Of a stretch of 64,000 nucleotides of DNA, positions 55,366-64,000 are shown one piece after another. The position numbers were made by a program, and so were the translations under genes. The DNA comes from Aculops lycopersici (taxonomy: Eukaryota > Arthropoda > Arachnida > Trombidiformes > Eriophyidae), in assembly GCA_015350385.1 (NCBI GenBank), contig WNKI01000002.1, forward strand, positions 7,009,870-7,073,869, written 5' to 3'. A model generated the notes under the pieces. That model was not told the origin of the DNA. It ran no database searches and saw only the letters and a list, made by a program, of their open reading frames with translations. The stretch's first letter is position 1. The number at the start of each line of letters is the position of its first letter.

Positions 55366-56067
55366 GAGTCATTATACATCAAAGAGCAGATAATGCAGTT
55401 CATAAATTAGTCTAATAGATTTCCTATATATAATTAAATTTTCTACATATGTTGAATTTTCCAACACCTAAATCTGACATCGTCCACGTCGATTTTTTGT
55501 TTTTCTAATATATTAATGCCAGCTGTAATGAGATTACACAAATGATTTTTTTCAAGGAAACATCATGATATATCCGCTATGACTAACGATCATGTTCATG
55601 ACGAACTCGCGTCGTTCACTAGATGCTGAACCAACTCTGTAGTCTAGACACCTCACCAGATACGGCAACAACCACCATCTCAAAACATATACCACCTGCG
55701 CAGTAGGTGCCAGCGACAAGTTGTCGCCGACAACGACATCAGAGGCTCCAACGGCAACTGTAACATCAAACATTACACTTTCCATTACTACTCCATCCAC
55801 AACATGGAATTCAATGATCAGATACTAGAGTAGAGATATAAACCTCTAGAATGTTCAACAGCTTCTAAGATCGAATCACGTGTACCAAACAATCTTCGTC
55901 TGGTACGCCGAAGATGTAATATCTAATATCTAGCCAGACTCTGCAGCCAGCGCATAGAATCCACCTTCAAAGTTTGGTGTGTTCATAGACTAGCTACTCT
56001 ATGCTTTTGTTTTAGTGCATGACATCGAGATTAAGATAACGAAAATTTCTCAGAAAAAGCTAAAAGG

Positions 56068-56075
56068 TATATAAA
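56068..56075 (+). promoter_or_regulatory. TATA box, secreted-protein paralog 2
   Basis: TATATAAA followed by GTCGATGACG. A candidate initiator CAGT at 56101-56104 lies about 32 bases after the TATAAA core. Confidence 0.8.
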
Positions 56076-56147
56076 GTCGATGACGACGTTTTTACGGTAG
56101 CAGTTTGTTCAGTTGTTAAGTGACCATACATTTTATCCCCTAGATAA

Positions 56148-56174
56148 GTCACCTCATCAAGTTTTAACTTAGCT
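56148..56174 (+). promoter_or_regulatory. Conserved 5' UTR element, secreted-protein paralog 2
   Basis: 27 bases starting GTCACCTCATC are identical to the reverse complement of 51525-51551. Conservation inside an otherwise diverged 5' UTR suggests either function or a short conversion tract. Confidence 0.65.
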
Positions 56175-56249
56175 TTCATCAAGACCTTCCCATCCTCAAG
56201 ATTTTATTGCAAGTTTTACATAATCATCAAGAGCTAATATATCATCACT

Positions 56250-57197
56250 ATGAAGTCCTTCACCGTAACTATGTGCCTAGTATTGGGTATGGCCACCATG
56301 ACCCAAGCTATGTTGCCGCCTCCGATGCTTCGAGCTGCGTGTGCAGCCTTTGCGGACGCCGAGGAAGTTGTTGAAAACAAGGCGCTGGCCGCCGGTAAAT
56401 TTGCAGCTGAAATGGCCATGAAACCTATTGCTATTGTGGGAGGCTTAAAGGCTGCGGCAGTTGGCACAGGCATGAAGGTTGGCGGAGGCGCTATCAAGTT
56501 TGTCGGCGCCAAGATGGCCAAAGACGGAGCCATCATGGAGGCTGCCGGAGCTGGAGTGAAGGGCGCCGGTCTTGGCGTCGCCGCCCTCGGCTTAAAGCCT
56601 GTGGCCGAAAAGATTGTCAAAGCTGGAACAGCCGCCCAGGGTACAGTTGACGCTGCCAATTCATTGATTGGAAAGGTTGGAGATACTTCCATTGAGCTAG
56701 GAGCTACACTTGACTCACCCTTATTGGGTCATCATCACAAGGAGATCAGCATGACTGCAGGCAAAGAGACAGCAGCTAAGCAACATCAATCTCAAAATAT
56801 TCAGCAGCAGCAAATTGTTGAGCAAACCGAGGCTGTCAAGTCACAACAGTCTGCCGTAACCAAGAGAGCCGCCCCCAAGATCGACGTTGACGTCATGAAG
56901 TCCGCCTTGAACTTGGTCAAGGAGGCCAAGATGGAGGACTGTGTTGCTCGTGCCATCTGCGACCTCAACTGCAACCCACAAGGATTCGGACAAGACGGCA
57001 AGCAGGTGTTCATGAACATGGTCAGACTGCAGGGATCCAACATCCTCGACGAGAACGAGTCGAAGTATTTCCGCGAGGCTGCCTCCAAGGGTCGCGCAAA
57101 CTCGAGCAAGTGCGAGCAGTGCGCCACAATCTACAGCAAGTGCAATTCCAAATCTAACGATCTGATCAAGATGGCCAGTCACATTAGAATGGACTGA
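56250..57197 (+). CDS. Secreted Gly/Ala-rich protein with C-terminal six-Cys domain, paralog 2
   Basis: 315 residues, one exon, with the same architecture as paralog 1: signal peptide to about residue 20, Ala/Gly/Lys helical region, Gln-rich linker (about 140-210, SQNIQQQQIVEQTEAV) and the six-Cys domain ending ASHIRMD. DNA-identical tracts with paralog 1 are 56265-56368 (104 bases), 56448-56617 (170 bases), 56898-57055 (158 bases) and 57057-57122 (66 bases), while 56618-56897 is clearly diverged. AATAAA at 57369-57374. The paired genes, pointing away from HSP60 and CstF64 on either side, suggest an inverted duplication followed by repeated homogenisation. Confidence 0.85.
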   Translation: MKSFTVTMCLVLGMATMTQAMLPPPMLRAACAAFADAEEVVENKALAAGKFAAEMAMKPIAIVGGLKAAAVGTGMKVGGGAIKFVGAKMAKDGAIMEAAGAGVKGAGLGVAALGLKPVAEKIVKAGTAAQGTVDAANSLIGKVGDTSIELGATLDSPLLGHHHKEISMTAGKETAAKQHQSQNIQQQQIVEQTEAVKSQQSAVTKRAAPKIDVDVMKSALNLVKEAKMEDCVARAICDLNCNPQGFGQDGKQVFMNMVRLQGSNILDENESKYFREAASKGRANSSKCEQCATIYSKCNSKSNDLIKMASHIRMD

Positions 57198-57428
57198 TTT
57201 TACCACCACACTCGAAAAAGGTTGATTAGATTTCAAATCACTAAACTATAAGGATGGAGGTGAATATCAAATCCGGTAGACGTATTTTAATATTCATGTA
57301 ACAATCTAATTGTTTTACATTTGGCTTCATCAAACACTGGAGGAAGCCCTATCAACTCATAATATGATAATAAATGACTGGACAGACTGTTATATCACCA
57401 ACTTGAAGCATTTTTGCATTGATATCCA

Positions 57429-58013
57429 TTAGTAACCTCTGACATAAGCCCGCTTCTTCATTCCGCTCGGACGATGAGGATTCAGGTTCATCGAGAAAAT
57501 GTCTCCGCTACGGAACTCACCTAGCATCCTCTTCTGGCGAACGATACCTCGTCGCGAGGCAGATTGTTCATCTCTCAAGAGTGCAGCCAACTTTTCTTGG
57601 TGTCTATTTCTGATTACTGCCTCCTCAGACCTAGTCTTGGCCGTCGCCTCTGTTAACTTCATCTTCAATCTTTCTATTGTTTTATCGTCCTCTTTGATGA
57701 GCTGCTTAATATCACGTAACTTATCGGCTCGTTCTCGCTCATACTTCAGTCTCAAGTCTTCGATTGTATGCCGATGAGATTCACGCAGATCTTTTATATC
57801 CAGTTTGGCCCTTTCCTCCTCGTTAGCCTTCTTTCTCATCCATTCCTTCTTCATCTCCTCAGTGCTTTCTGCCTCGCGCTGAAGTCTTTTGATGATGCTG
57901 TTTGTCTTGTTGTAGTCTTCGATAAGTCGATTTTGTAGGGTCAATACTTTCCTCTCGGCAAACTCTATCCTTCTATCCAGATGGGATGAGTCTATTGAAT
58001 TCGAGGTCATCAT
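57429..58013 (-). CDS. Coiled-coil protein of unknown function
   Basis: 194 residues (ATG 58011-58013, with an alternative Met next to it). Residues ~15-155 form one highly charged coiled coil (ERKVLTLQNRLIEDYNKTNS ... TIERLKMKLTEATAKTRSEE). The tail is basic and conserved-looking: RQKRMLGEFRSGDIFSMNLN and RPSGMKKRAYVRGY. No membrane segment or signal peptide. Family not recognised. It is 62 bases from a perfect heat-shock element (58075-58094), which points to stress-inducible expression. Confidence 0.7.
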   Translation of the reverse strand: MMTSNSIDSSHLDRRIEFAERKVLTLQNRLIEDYNKTNSIIKRLQREAESTEEMKKEWMRKKANEEERAKLDIKDLRESHRHTIEDLRLKYERERADKLRDIKQLIKEDDKTIERLKMKLTEATAKTRSEEAVIRNRHQEKLAALLRDEQSASRRGIVRQKRMLGEFRSGDIFSMNLNPHRPSGMKKRAYVRGY

Positions 58014-58714
58014 GATTGGAGGATTAGATGTTGGTGAGTGTATATGTTGAAACTAATAATGTATCTAGATATATCTTCGTGAAGTTTCACGAAGATCCAG
58101 ATGCATTCTGGGCGAACAAGTTCCCTAGCGAATTTCAAGCTAGGAAATTTGGTGCGTTGCAACTTTTTACTGTAACATGCAGCAGAAGCCGAAATTGGTG
58201 CAGAATATATTCCCGCGCGATATGTTTTGCGCACTAATAAGTGAAATTCGTGCACATTTTAGTGGGTGAATTGCGAGATTTGTGCGTTGAAGAGTACAGT
58301 CGCTTGCGGAAAACCGTTGCACCTCGCACCGTGTTGCACACCAGTTGCACCAACGCAACGAACTTTTTCGCGTGCTGGTTTTGTTGTCTTGTGTGACCAG
58401 CGGCCAGCAACAAACGCTGGGTCCGCCAAAATCTCGCATTCCCAGCCGTGTAATCTGATGGCACATTGCTACTTGTAACCACAACAACTATTTCATCACA
58501 TTCGCAAAATTAACATTGCCAAGTAGAAAGACGAAACTTTTGCCAGAATAAGGAGCAAAACTAAAAGGTTAACAGCCTAATCGCTCGAAATAATCAATGT
58601 TAGATGAAAGACTATTAAATGATTCATAAGAAAAGATCTATAGTTGAAATCTTGAGGTGAAAATAGACAAGAGCATACTTCCACAAACAGCAGAACGAAC
58701 GAACGATAATCAAG
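58014..58714. promoter_or_regulatory. Divergent promoter region with heat-shock element
   Basis: Lies between a minus-strand coiled-coil gene and a plus-strand small basic protein gene. It holds the heat-shock element (58075-58094), and TTTTGCGCACTAAT (58225-58238), which resembles block C of the calmodulin promoters. Confidence 0.6.
58075..58094. promoter_or_regulatory. Perfect four-unit heat-shock element
   Basis: CTTCGTGAAGTTTCACGAAG: four alternating units TTC-GAA-TTC-GAA, each separated by two bases, the canonical HSF1 binding site. It is also an 11-base-arm inverted repeat (58073-58096). Confidence 0.85.
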
Positions 58715-59278
58715 ATGGATACGTCTTCGCTAGACTTTACAGACGATCAACCTTTCGATGTAACTCCATCGGGTCAGGCACTGAATCTAATGGATCCTTA
58801 TGAACTATTCAGCACACCGCCAAATGATATGATTCTCAGCTCAACACCTAGCAAACCAAAAGGTCGCGGTGGCATCCGGAAGGCTCCAAATTCGGCCCGG
58901 AAGGTTGTGCTTAATAAAAGGTTAGCAGCAAATAAGCGCTCTAGCATATCTTTCGATATGGGCAAAGATTCGGATATCGAAGCAAACACATCAACAAGTG
59001 CAGCAAACAAAACAACACTCAATGGAAAATCAACCAGAGTGCTCAGAAACAGGAATCTCAACAGGAGCCGACACTTGATTTCAGCGAATCATAACACATC
59101 ATCATCAACTAGTGGTAATAATGCCAAAGCTAAGAGGACTAACAACAGACGACAGGAGTCAGATAACCTTTGGGACAAATGTCTGAAATCAAATCCGGAA
59201 CTTGCGCAATTTGTCGATAACTTCAACCAATCATTAGAGGAGGCGTTGAGTAAACCGCTCGACATGGCAGAAAGTTGA
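58715..59278 (+). CDS. Small basic, probably nuclear protein of unknown function
   Basis: 187 residues. The acidic N-terminus has repeated Ser/Thr-Pro sites (VTPSG, STPP, STPSKP), then a Lys/Arg-rich middle (RKVVLNKRLAANKRSS, RVLRNRNLNRSR) and a Ser/Asn-rich linker. The C-terminal helix is SDNLWDKCLKSNPELAQFVD and continues NFNQSLEEALS, an amphipathic segment that looks conserved. Possible CDK sites and basic clusters suggest a nuclear or cell-cycle-linked role, but I do not recognise the family. Confidence 0.65.
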   Translation: MDTSSLDFTDDQPFDVTPSGQALNLMDPYELFSTPPNDMILSSTPSKPKGRGGIRKAPNSARKVVLNKRLAANKRSSISFDMGKDSDIEANTSTSAANKTTLNGKSTRVLRNRNLNRSRHLISANHNTSSSTSGNNAKAKRTNNRRQESDNLWDKCLKSNPELAQFVDNFNQSLEEALSKPLDMAES

Positions 59279-59564
59279 GTTGCTTTTGGTTGTCGACAAA
59301 GAGCTTCGAGATTGATTGAATTGATTCTAAAGATAAATTTCCAAAGAAAAAAGAGAATCTATCCGTTCAAAAGAAAAACCCAAACCACGAGGGTTATCTA
59401 GATAATCTAGAAAATAAGGGGACTTATACTTTATACTATACAGAACAATTCACAAATACACTTATAATCAATTTACTCACAATCATCACACACGACTCGT
59501 AACCCACCCAATAAGAAGAATAAGGAGTCAATTGTTATTGTCATTAAATATGTCTTAACTCTAT
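59279..59564. other. Convergent 3' flanks
   Basis: Short AT-rich spacer between the small basic protein gene and the CCDC137-like gene. Confidence 0.6.
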
Positions 59565-60020
59565 CTACCTGCCCCTCTTCCTTTTAGCACGTTTATGTTT
59601 AGACAACTTCGCCTCAATAAGTGCATCCTCTTTTATCTTTCTTTTCATGGCTGCTTTTGCTTCAGCTTGGTCGTTTGGATTACCAGTTAGTGTCATATCG
59701 AATCGTGCCTCCATGTTGGCCTCAACTTTCGCCTTTGCAACTAGCCGATCCAGTCGTCTGAAGAACTGACCGGTGGATTCGAATTCCCTTTGGGCAACTT
59801 GATCAGGAAGTGCAATATTACCTTCGTAATCCTTGCTACCTGTCGGGATCGACAACTTTTCTTTAGTGGCTTTCGTTCTCTTTTTAGCTTGCTTGCTGCT
59901 GCCGGCGACTGCACCAGCAGCCGTATTTGATTGTTTCGATGATTTAGAAATAACTCTCTTGCTAAAGTCTAGTATGACATCTTTTTTATTCCGGCGTCTG
60001 CGTCCGGGTTTCTTGGCCAT
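59565..60020 (-). CDS. CCDC137-like small nucleolar protein
   Basis: 151 residues, about one quarter Lys/Arg. It starts MAKKPGRRRRNKKDVILDFS, a strong nuclear/nucleolar localisation signal. The central segment IPTGSKDYEGNIALPDQVAQ, continuing REFESTGQFFRRLD, resembles the CCDC137 motif of a Pro-x-phenylalanine segment followed by a basic ESxxxFxRRV helix. The C-terminus is Lys-rich (KLSKHKRAKRKRGR). CCDC137 homologues associate with rRNA-processing factors. The match is by motif pattern only, so a different small nucleolar protein is possible. Confidence 0.55.
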   Translation of the reverse strand: MAKKPGRRRRNKKDVILDFSKRVISKSSKQSNTAAGAVAGSSKQAKKRTKATKEKLSIPTGSKDYEGNIALPDQVAQREFESTGQFFRRLDRLVAKAKVEANMEARFDMTLTGNPNDQAEAKAAMKRKIKEDALIEAKLSKHKRAKRKRGR

Positions 60021-63000
60021 GACGTGTACAGATGAGCTGTTCGATTACTTAGCCATGCAACAAGCTAATGTTTCGCCTGTTTAGTTTGACTAGTAGACTC
60101 AAGTAGCTCTTCAAGATGTAGCAGTTATTACAGCCTCTAGACTATTGGCAACGTGTGGGATGCTCAATGTAATCTATGTATCTTGAATGCGTCTTTTGAA
60201 ATTTATCAGGAAGGTCACTTTAGTTGTTGGCTTAACGATGGACGCTAATTGCAATTGGAATTGGTGCATAAAATTACCTCTATCATGAGTTCGATTTTTC
60301 CTGTTGGTGGTAACCTGGATTTGAGTACACATGAGAGTTTTCAATGTAAACAAACGTCGCATCGCTCGGGCGCCACACAATTGCCATGTGTGTTTTATTT
60401 TGAAGGCTCCCAATTTCTCATGTGCAGTTGTGTGCTTGACTTCAATGCGATAGCGACTCACACAACCTCAAGCCGGAAGGTGGGAAACAGGTAGCAGTTG
60501 ATGTTACTTTGCGAGGCGACAAGTGATTGTTGTCCAGCCAAGGCATATGAGATGCTGGCGGCGACCATCAACTCACCTGGTAGTTGACCATCGTGTCGGC
60601 TCAATTTACTTTCATTTCAAGAGGAAGCAGTGGCATCAGCATTGATAATACAGCGGCTAACTTGCTGCCAGCGCTTTACCCTGCCTCTTCACCTGTCGTC
60701 CGGCGGATTGCTCCTGAAGTTTGACTGGAAACAATCCACCGTGCGAGCGGAGACGCGAGTAAATTGTGCAGCATGGCATTGTATTCAGATGGCTGAGTAA
60801 ACTATTGGCACCCAAATGGTCTCATAGTTTTTGGGCGCCAATTGCAATTTAACACACAAGCCTTAGTTGCTTCACTCGCTCGTCGGACATGTGAGCCACC
60901 GAGCTCAATGTTATTGTCAATGATGGACTAGCAAGCTGACTGACCGGCAAGCTGATCTCTCTTCTGGTTTGTAAACTTCCTGTGTGACAACAATACGGAG
61001 TGGGAGGATAGGGATAAGAGGGAGTAGCAACAAGTGGTTAGTTTTCATAGACGAGTTTACAATAGAGGAGACAAAGATAACAAGCCTCAACTACGGCTAC
61101 TATTACCACTATTACCACCACCACAACAACAACTACCTCTTCTTCTTCTATGATGATGATGATGATGACGCCAATGAGCACACAATCTGCTCAGTCATTC
61201 AGCTGATCCAAGGCAAAGGCAAAGGTAAAAAGAGAAGAAGACTTCCAAGACGAGAGATGGGGACAACGACGACGACGACAGCGACAACAGCAATTTCCTT
61301 CCGCAATGTTGCGGCGGCCACTTGTTGCTGTGGCCGTTGATTCTCGGCGAGCAATTCGGCCACCACAACAACGGCGACTTTGTGGCAGGATCTGGCCACT
61401 TGTTGCTTCTAGCGCCAACCATATTTGCGGCCTTCAGAGGAAGGAGCGCAAAGCGATAGTGAGGATGACGACGAGGTCGAGCACAGGAGCTTACCTGGCC
61501 AAGCTTGAAACCGGCGAGCTTGGCAAGTGTGGTAAGCCAAGCGGCGAATGGCCAGCGAGCACCGCCGCGTTACTTCAACGAGGAGCAGGAGGAAGCCGCG
61601 ACTTCGGCTTCCAACGAAAGGGAAGAGGAATACCTGTTGCCGTTGTGTTGGTTGCTGTGGTGGTGCTGGTGGTGTAAGATGTAAGGAGACGCCGGCTAGT
61701 GGTGGTGGTTGCAAGTGGAATTGGCCGCATGGAAATAATAAGAAGACGAAGAAGAAGGGGAAGAAGTAAGCGACGACGCGGGAAGACAACGACGGACTGA
61801 GCCGGCGGCTAGGCGGCTAAGTGCTGGCCAGCCGAAACTAAGCAAAGACTTTCACCTGTTGATGCAAACTGCTCACTGCCGCTTCGTTGTTGGCTCGGCG
61901 GCGGCGCCGCCGAGTCGCGCCGATGCGCTTCTGCTCCGCGCGCCGCTGCTCGGCCACCACTTGCTAAGACTTCAGCCGCTGCAACTACCGCCGCCGCTGC
62001 TGCCTAGTCGCCGCCGGGTAAGATACCCGACGACGACTGGCCAGTTAGTCAGCAAACTAGTGAGAGTGACTTAGCACCAGGGGAAAGTAGGACAAGGCGG
62101 ACCTTTTCGACGACGAGCTAGTGAGAGTAAGTGGCCAGTTCGGCGGCGCTTCACTCCTCGTTTTTGGTCTTGGTCTCTCTCTCTCTCTCTCTCTCACTTG
62201 TTGGTTAACTTTGAGATCTCCCAAGCGTCAGCTTGTAATAAGAAGTAGCATTGGCAGCAACAACAACTACAACAACAAACCAGCACCTCCTCTTCTTCGC
62301 CTCAGCTCCTGGGACAAGCAGCTCTAGCTTGCCGACGCTAGCTAACCAACGCGAGTTTACCTTCGTTACTCGTCTGCCGGCAAACTTGACTGACTGATAT
62401 CCAGCGCGAGAAGTTATCGAGTGATCCAGCAAACTGACCAAGCTAGCAGCAAATTGTCTATGTGTGTTTGTGCGTCTGTCCGTGTGTTTGTCTGTGTCGA
62501 CAAGCGAAGTGACCACTAGTGTGGACGACTACGAGAGAAAGCGAAGCAGAAGCAGAAGCAGAAGAAAAAAGCCGCTATGCCCATGTGAGCAAGAGTGACT
62601 GCCTCAGGTAACAGGCGAGATAAACTTTGAGACGCCGAGAAGTTACGCAATAAGATTGGTCATATCAAGTTAGTCGTCAGTTTGTTGCATGTTATGCCGC
62701 CACCACAAACATTGCCGCTCTTTCTGAAGTCCACGTGATTCATTTAGTTAGCCAGTTAGTCGTTCGGTCAGTCAGTCAGTCAGTCAGTCAGTCAGTCGAG
62801 AGACGAGCGACAAGCGAGAGGATCGAGTTGAAATCGAACCTTGAGAGATAGAGTAATATCATCACATAGATGTAAGTGAAAGTTTTTCATCCAGTCGTCA
62901 CCACTGATACTGAGTAAACGATTATTAACGAGAAAAAGAAACTAGAATCCAAGAAGGCTATTTATCTCTGAGTGGCCATTCCGATATACTAGCAGAAAAA

Positions 63001-63026
63001 CACACAAGACCAAGTACCCAAAAGCA
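60021..63026. other. Gene-poor region before the right-edge gene
   Basis: About 3 kb without a supported exon, with compositional features like the 9-27 kb region: GAC/GAT triplets (61266-61284), CT runs (62176-62196), GTCA tetranucleotide repeats (62767-62797) and a donor-like GTAAGTG at 62872 that could end a 5' UTR exon. Overlapping ORFs at 61191-61422 in three minus frames are compositional. Confidence 0.5.
62767..62797. repeat. (GTCA)n tetranucleotide repeat
   Basis: About seven tandem GTCA units. Confidence 0.85.
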
Positions 63027-63640
63027 ATGGGTGCCAACATGAAACCACCGCACCAGAGACTCAGGGCGCGCGAGCGAAATTGGCGGGCCATCCTATCGAT
63101 TGGGCTCCTATTGCCAGTGATAGCCGCGATCATAGGTAAGTAAAAACATTATAATATATGATTGTATCTTCTAAATGATGCAACAGGTGGAACCTCAAAC
63201 CTGTCACTTCCGCTTGACGAGGGATGAAAAAACTAACACCAAGTCCATCGAACACAACTATCTCAGGTATCGTCGCGTGGGCAATCAGCATTGAGGTGGC
63301 TAATGGGGCTGCTAGTTTGAGTGGAAGTAGTCAGAATTCACTAATAGGCAAATCAAGTCAACATTATAATATGCATTTAAATACAAGAAAACCACAGCAA
63401 ATATTCAACAACCAGTACCAGAACCAAAACCACCAAGACGACCACCACAACCACCTGCAGCAGCATATGCACCAGCGTAGGCACCAGACGCTAACGCCTA
63501 GGCGCCAGCCGGCGATGCAACAGCAGCCATCTCAACAACTTCCCCTCCAACAACAACCACAGCAGCAACAACAGCAGAAGTCAAGTCAAACTGCACCGAG
63601 CTCACTGAACGGAAATGGAAGCCCAACTTTGATTCTGACG
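63027..63640 (+). CDS. 5' part of a Gln/His-rich secreted or membrane-anchored protein (runs off the right edge)
   Basis: Exon 1 (63027-63135) encodes MGANMKPPHQRLRARERNWR and the first half of a hydrophobic segment (AILSIGLLLPVIAAII). A GTAAGT donor and 131-base intron follow. Exon 2 (63267-63640) completes the hydrophobic stretch (GIVAWAISIEVANGA) and continues into Asn/Gln/His-rich sequence with poly-Gln runs, ending at another GTAAGT donor. Both exons join in phase, giving 161 codons. The rest of the gene is outside the window. A long basic N-terminus before the helix suits an inside-oriented signal anchor or a long signal peptide. An alternative start at 63224 inside intron 1 (MKKLTPSPSN) would give the same helix second half. 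Confidence 0.6.

Positions 63641-64000
<360 letters not shown>

Larger units (their letters stand above)
55366..56249. promoter_or_regulatory. HSP60 3' flank and promoter/5' UTR of secreted-protein paralog 2
   Basis: 55857-56249 is an inverted copy of the region upstream of paralog 1. It includes an E-box CACGTG (55877-55882), TCTAGCCAGAC and the TATA box. 55366-55856 is HSP60 3' flank without other features. Confidence 0.65.

Noticed and set aside
55552..55800. 82-residue minus-strand ORF in the HSP60 3' flank
   Set aside because: No domain, no promoter, and no counterpart in the duplicated region.

Overview
This window is nuclear DNA of an animal, most likely an arthropod. The evidence is split genes with GT-AG introns, AATAAA polyadenylation signals, a eukaryotic tRNA with internal Pol III boxes, an invertebrate-type calmodulin, and metazoan genes such as dynamin, SMN, Tmie, ZIP7-like, SPTLC2, CstF64 and HSP60. 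Most genes are single-exon. The introns that can be placed are short (about 100 to 470 bases). I suspect a compact-genome arthropod such as a mite, but cannot fix the taxon from the sequence.

Layout. 1-8.6 kb: the 3' end of a Gln/Ser-rich protein gene, calmodulin copy 1 (+), a CEBPZ/Noc1-like ribosome-biogenesis gene (-), eIF2-gamma (+, one intron) and calmodulin copy 2 (-). 8.6-27.2 kb: about 18 kb with no gene I can support. It holds microsatellites, an N gap in a composite (CT)n/(ACGT)n array, a long (GTT)n tract and short palindromes. 27.2-37 kb: a small secreted protein, a P-type-ATPase-like protein without catalytic motifs, a multi-pass membrane protein, a small single-pass protein, a Tmie homologue and tRNA-Gln(CTG). 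37.3-43.3 kb: dynamin, a ZIP7-like transporter and an SMN protein without a Tudor domain. 43.8-47.8 kb: two stefin-type cystatins (one with a membrane-anchor first exon, one secreted) and a coiled-coil protein. 48.7-57.2 kb: SPTLC2, then CstF64 and HSP60 sharing a divergent promoter, bracketed by an inverted pair of near-identical secreted-protein genes. 57.4-60 kb: a coiled-coil gene with a perfect heat-shock element upstream, a small basic protein and a CCDC137-like protein. 60-63 kb is non-coding. At 63.0 kb a secreted or anchored Gln-rich protein begins and runs off the right edge into (GA)n and GTAC-type repeats.

Two gene pairs dominate the biology. The calmodulin genes are intronless, convergent-facing inverted copies with a 149-base stretch of complete identity. 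Their proteins differ only at the conserved Lys115 trimethylation position. The secreted-protein pair (50.5 and 56.3 kb) shows identical tracts of 104, 170 and 158 bases around a diverged Gln-rich centre, with conserved promoter and 5' UTR. Both look like gene conversion between inverted duplicates. The other standouts are the catalytically dead, N-domain-reduced P-type ATPase relative, the Tudor-less SMN, and the long-tailed Tmie whose 3' flank carries a tRNA gene. Housekeeping genes otherwise sit tightly packed, often divergent from a shared promoter or convergent with short 3' flanks.
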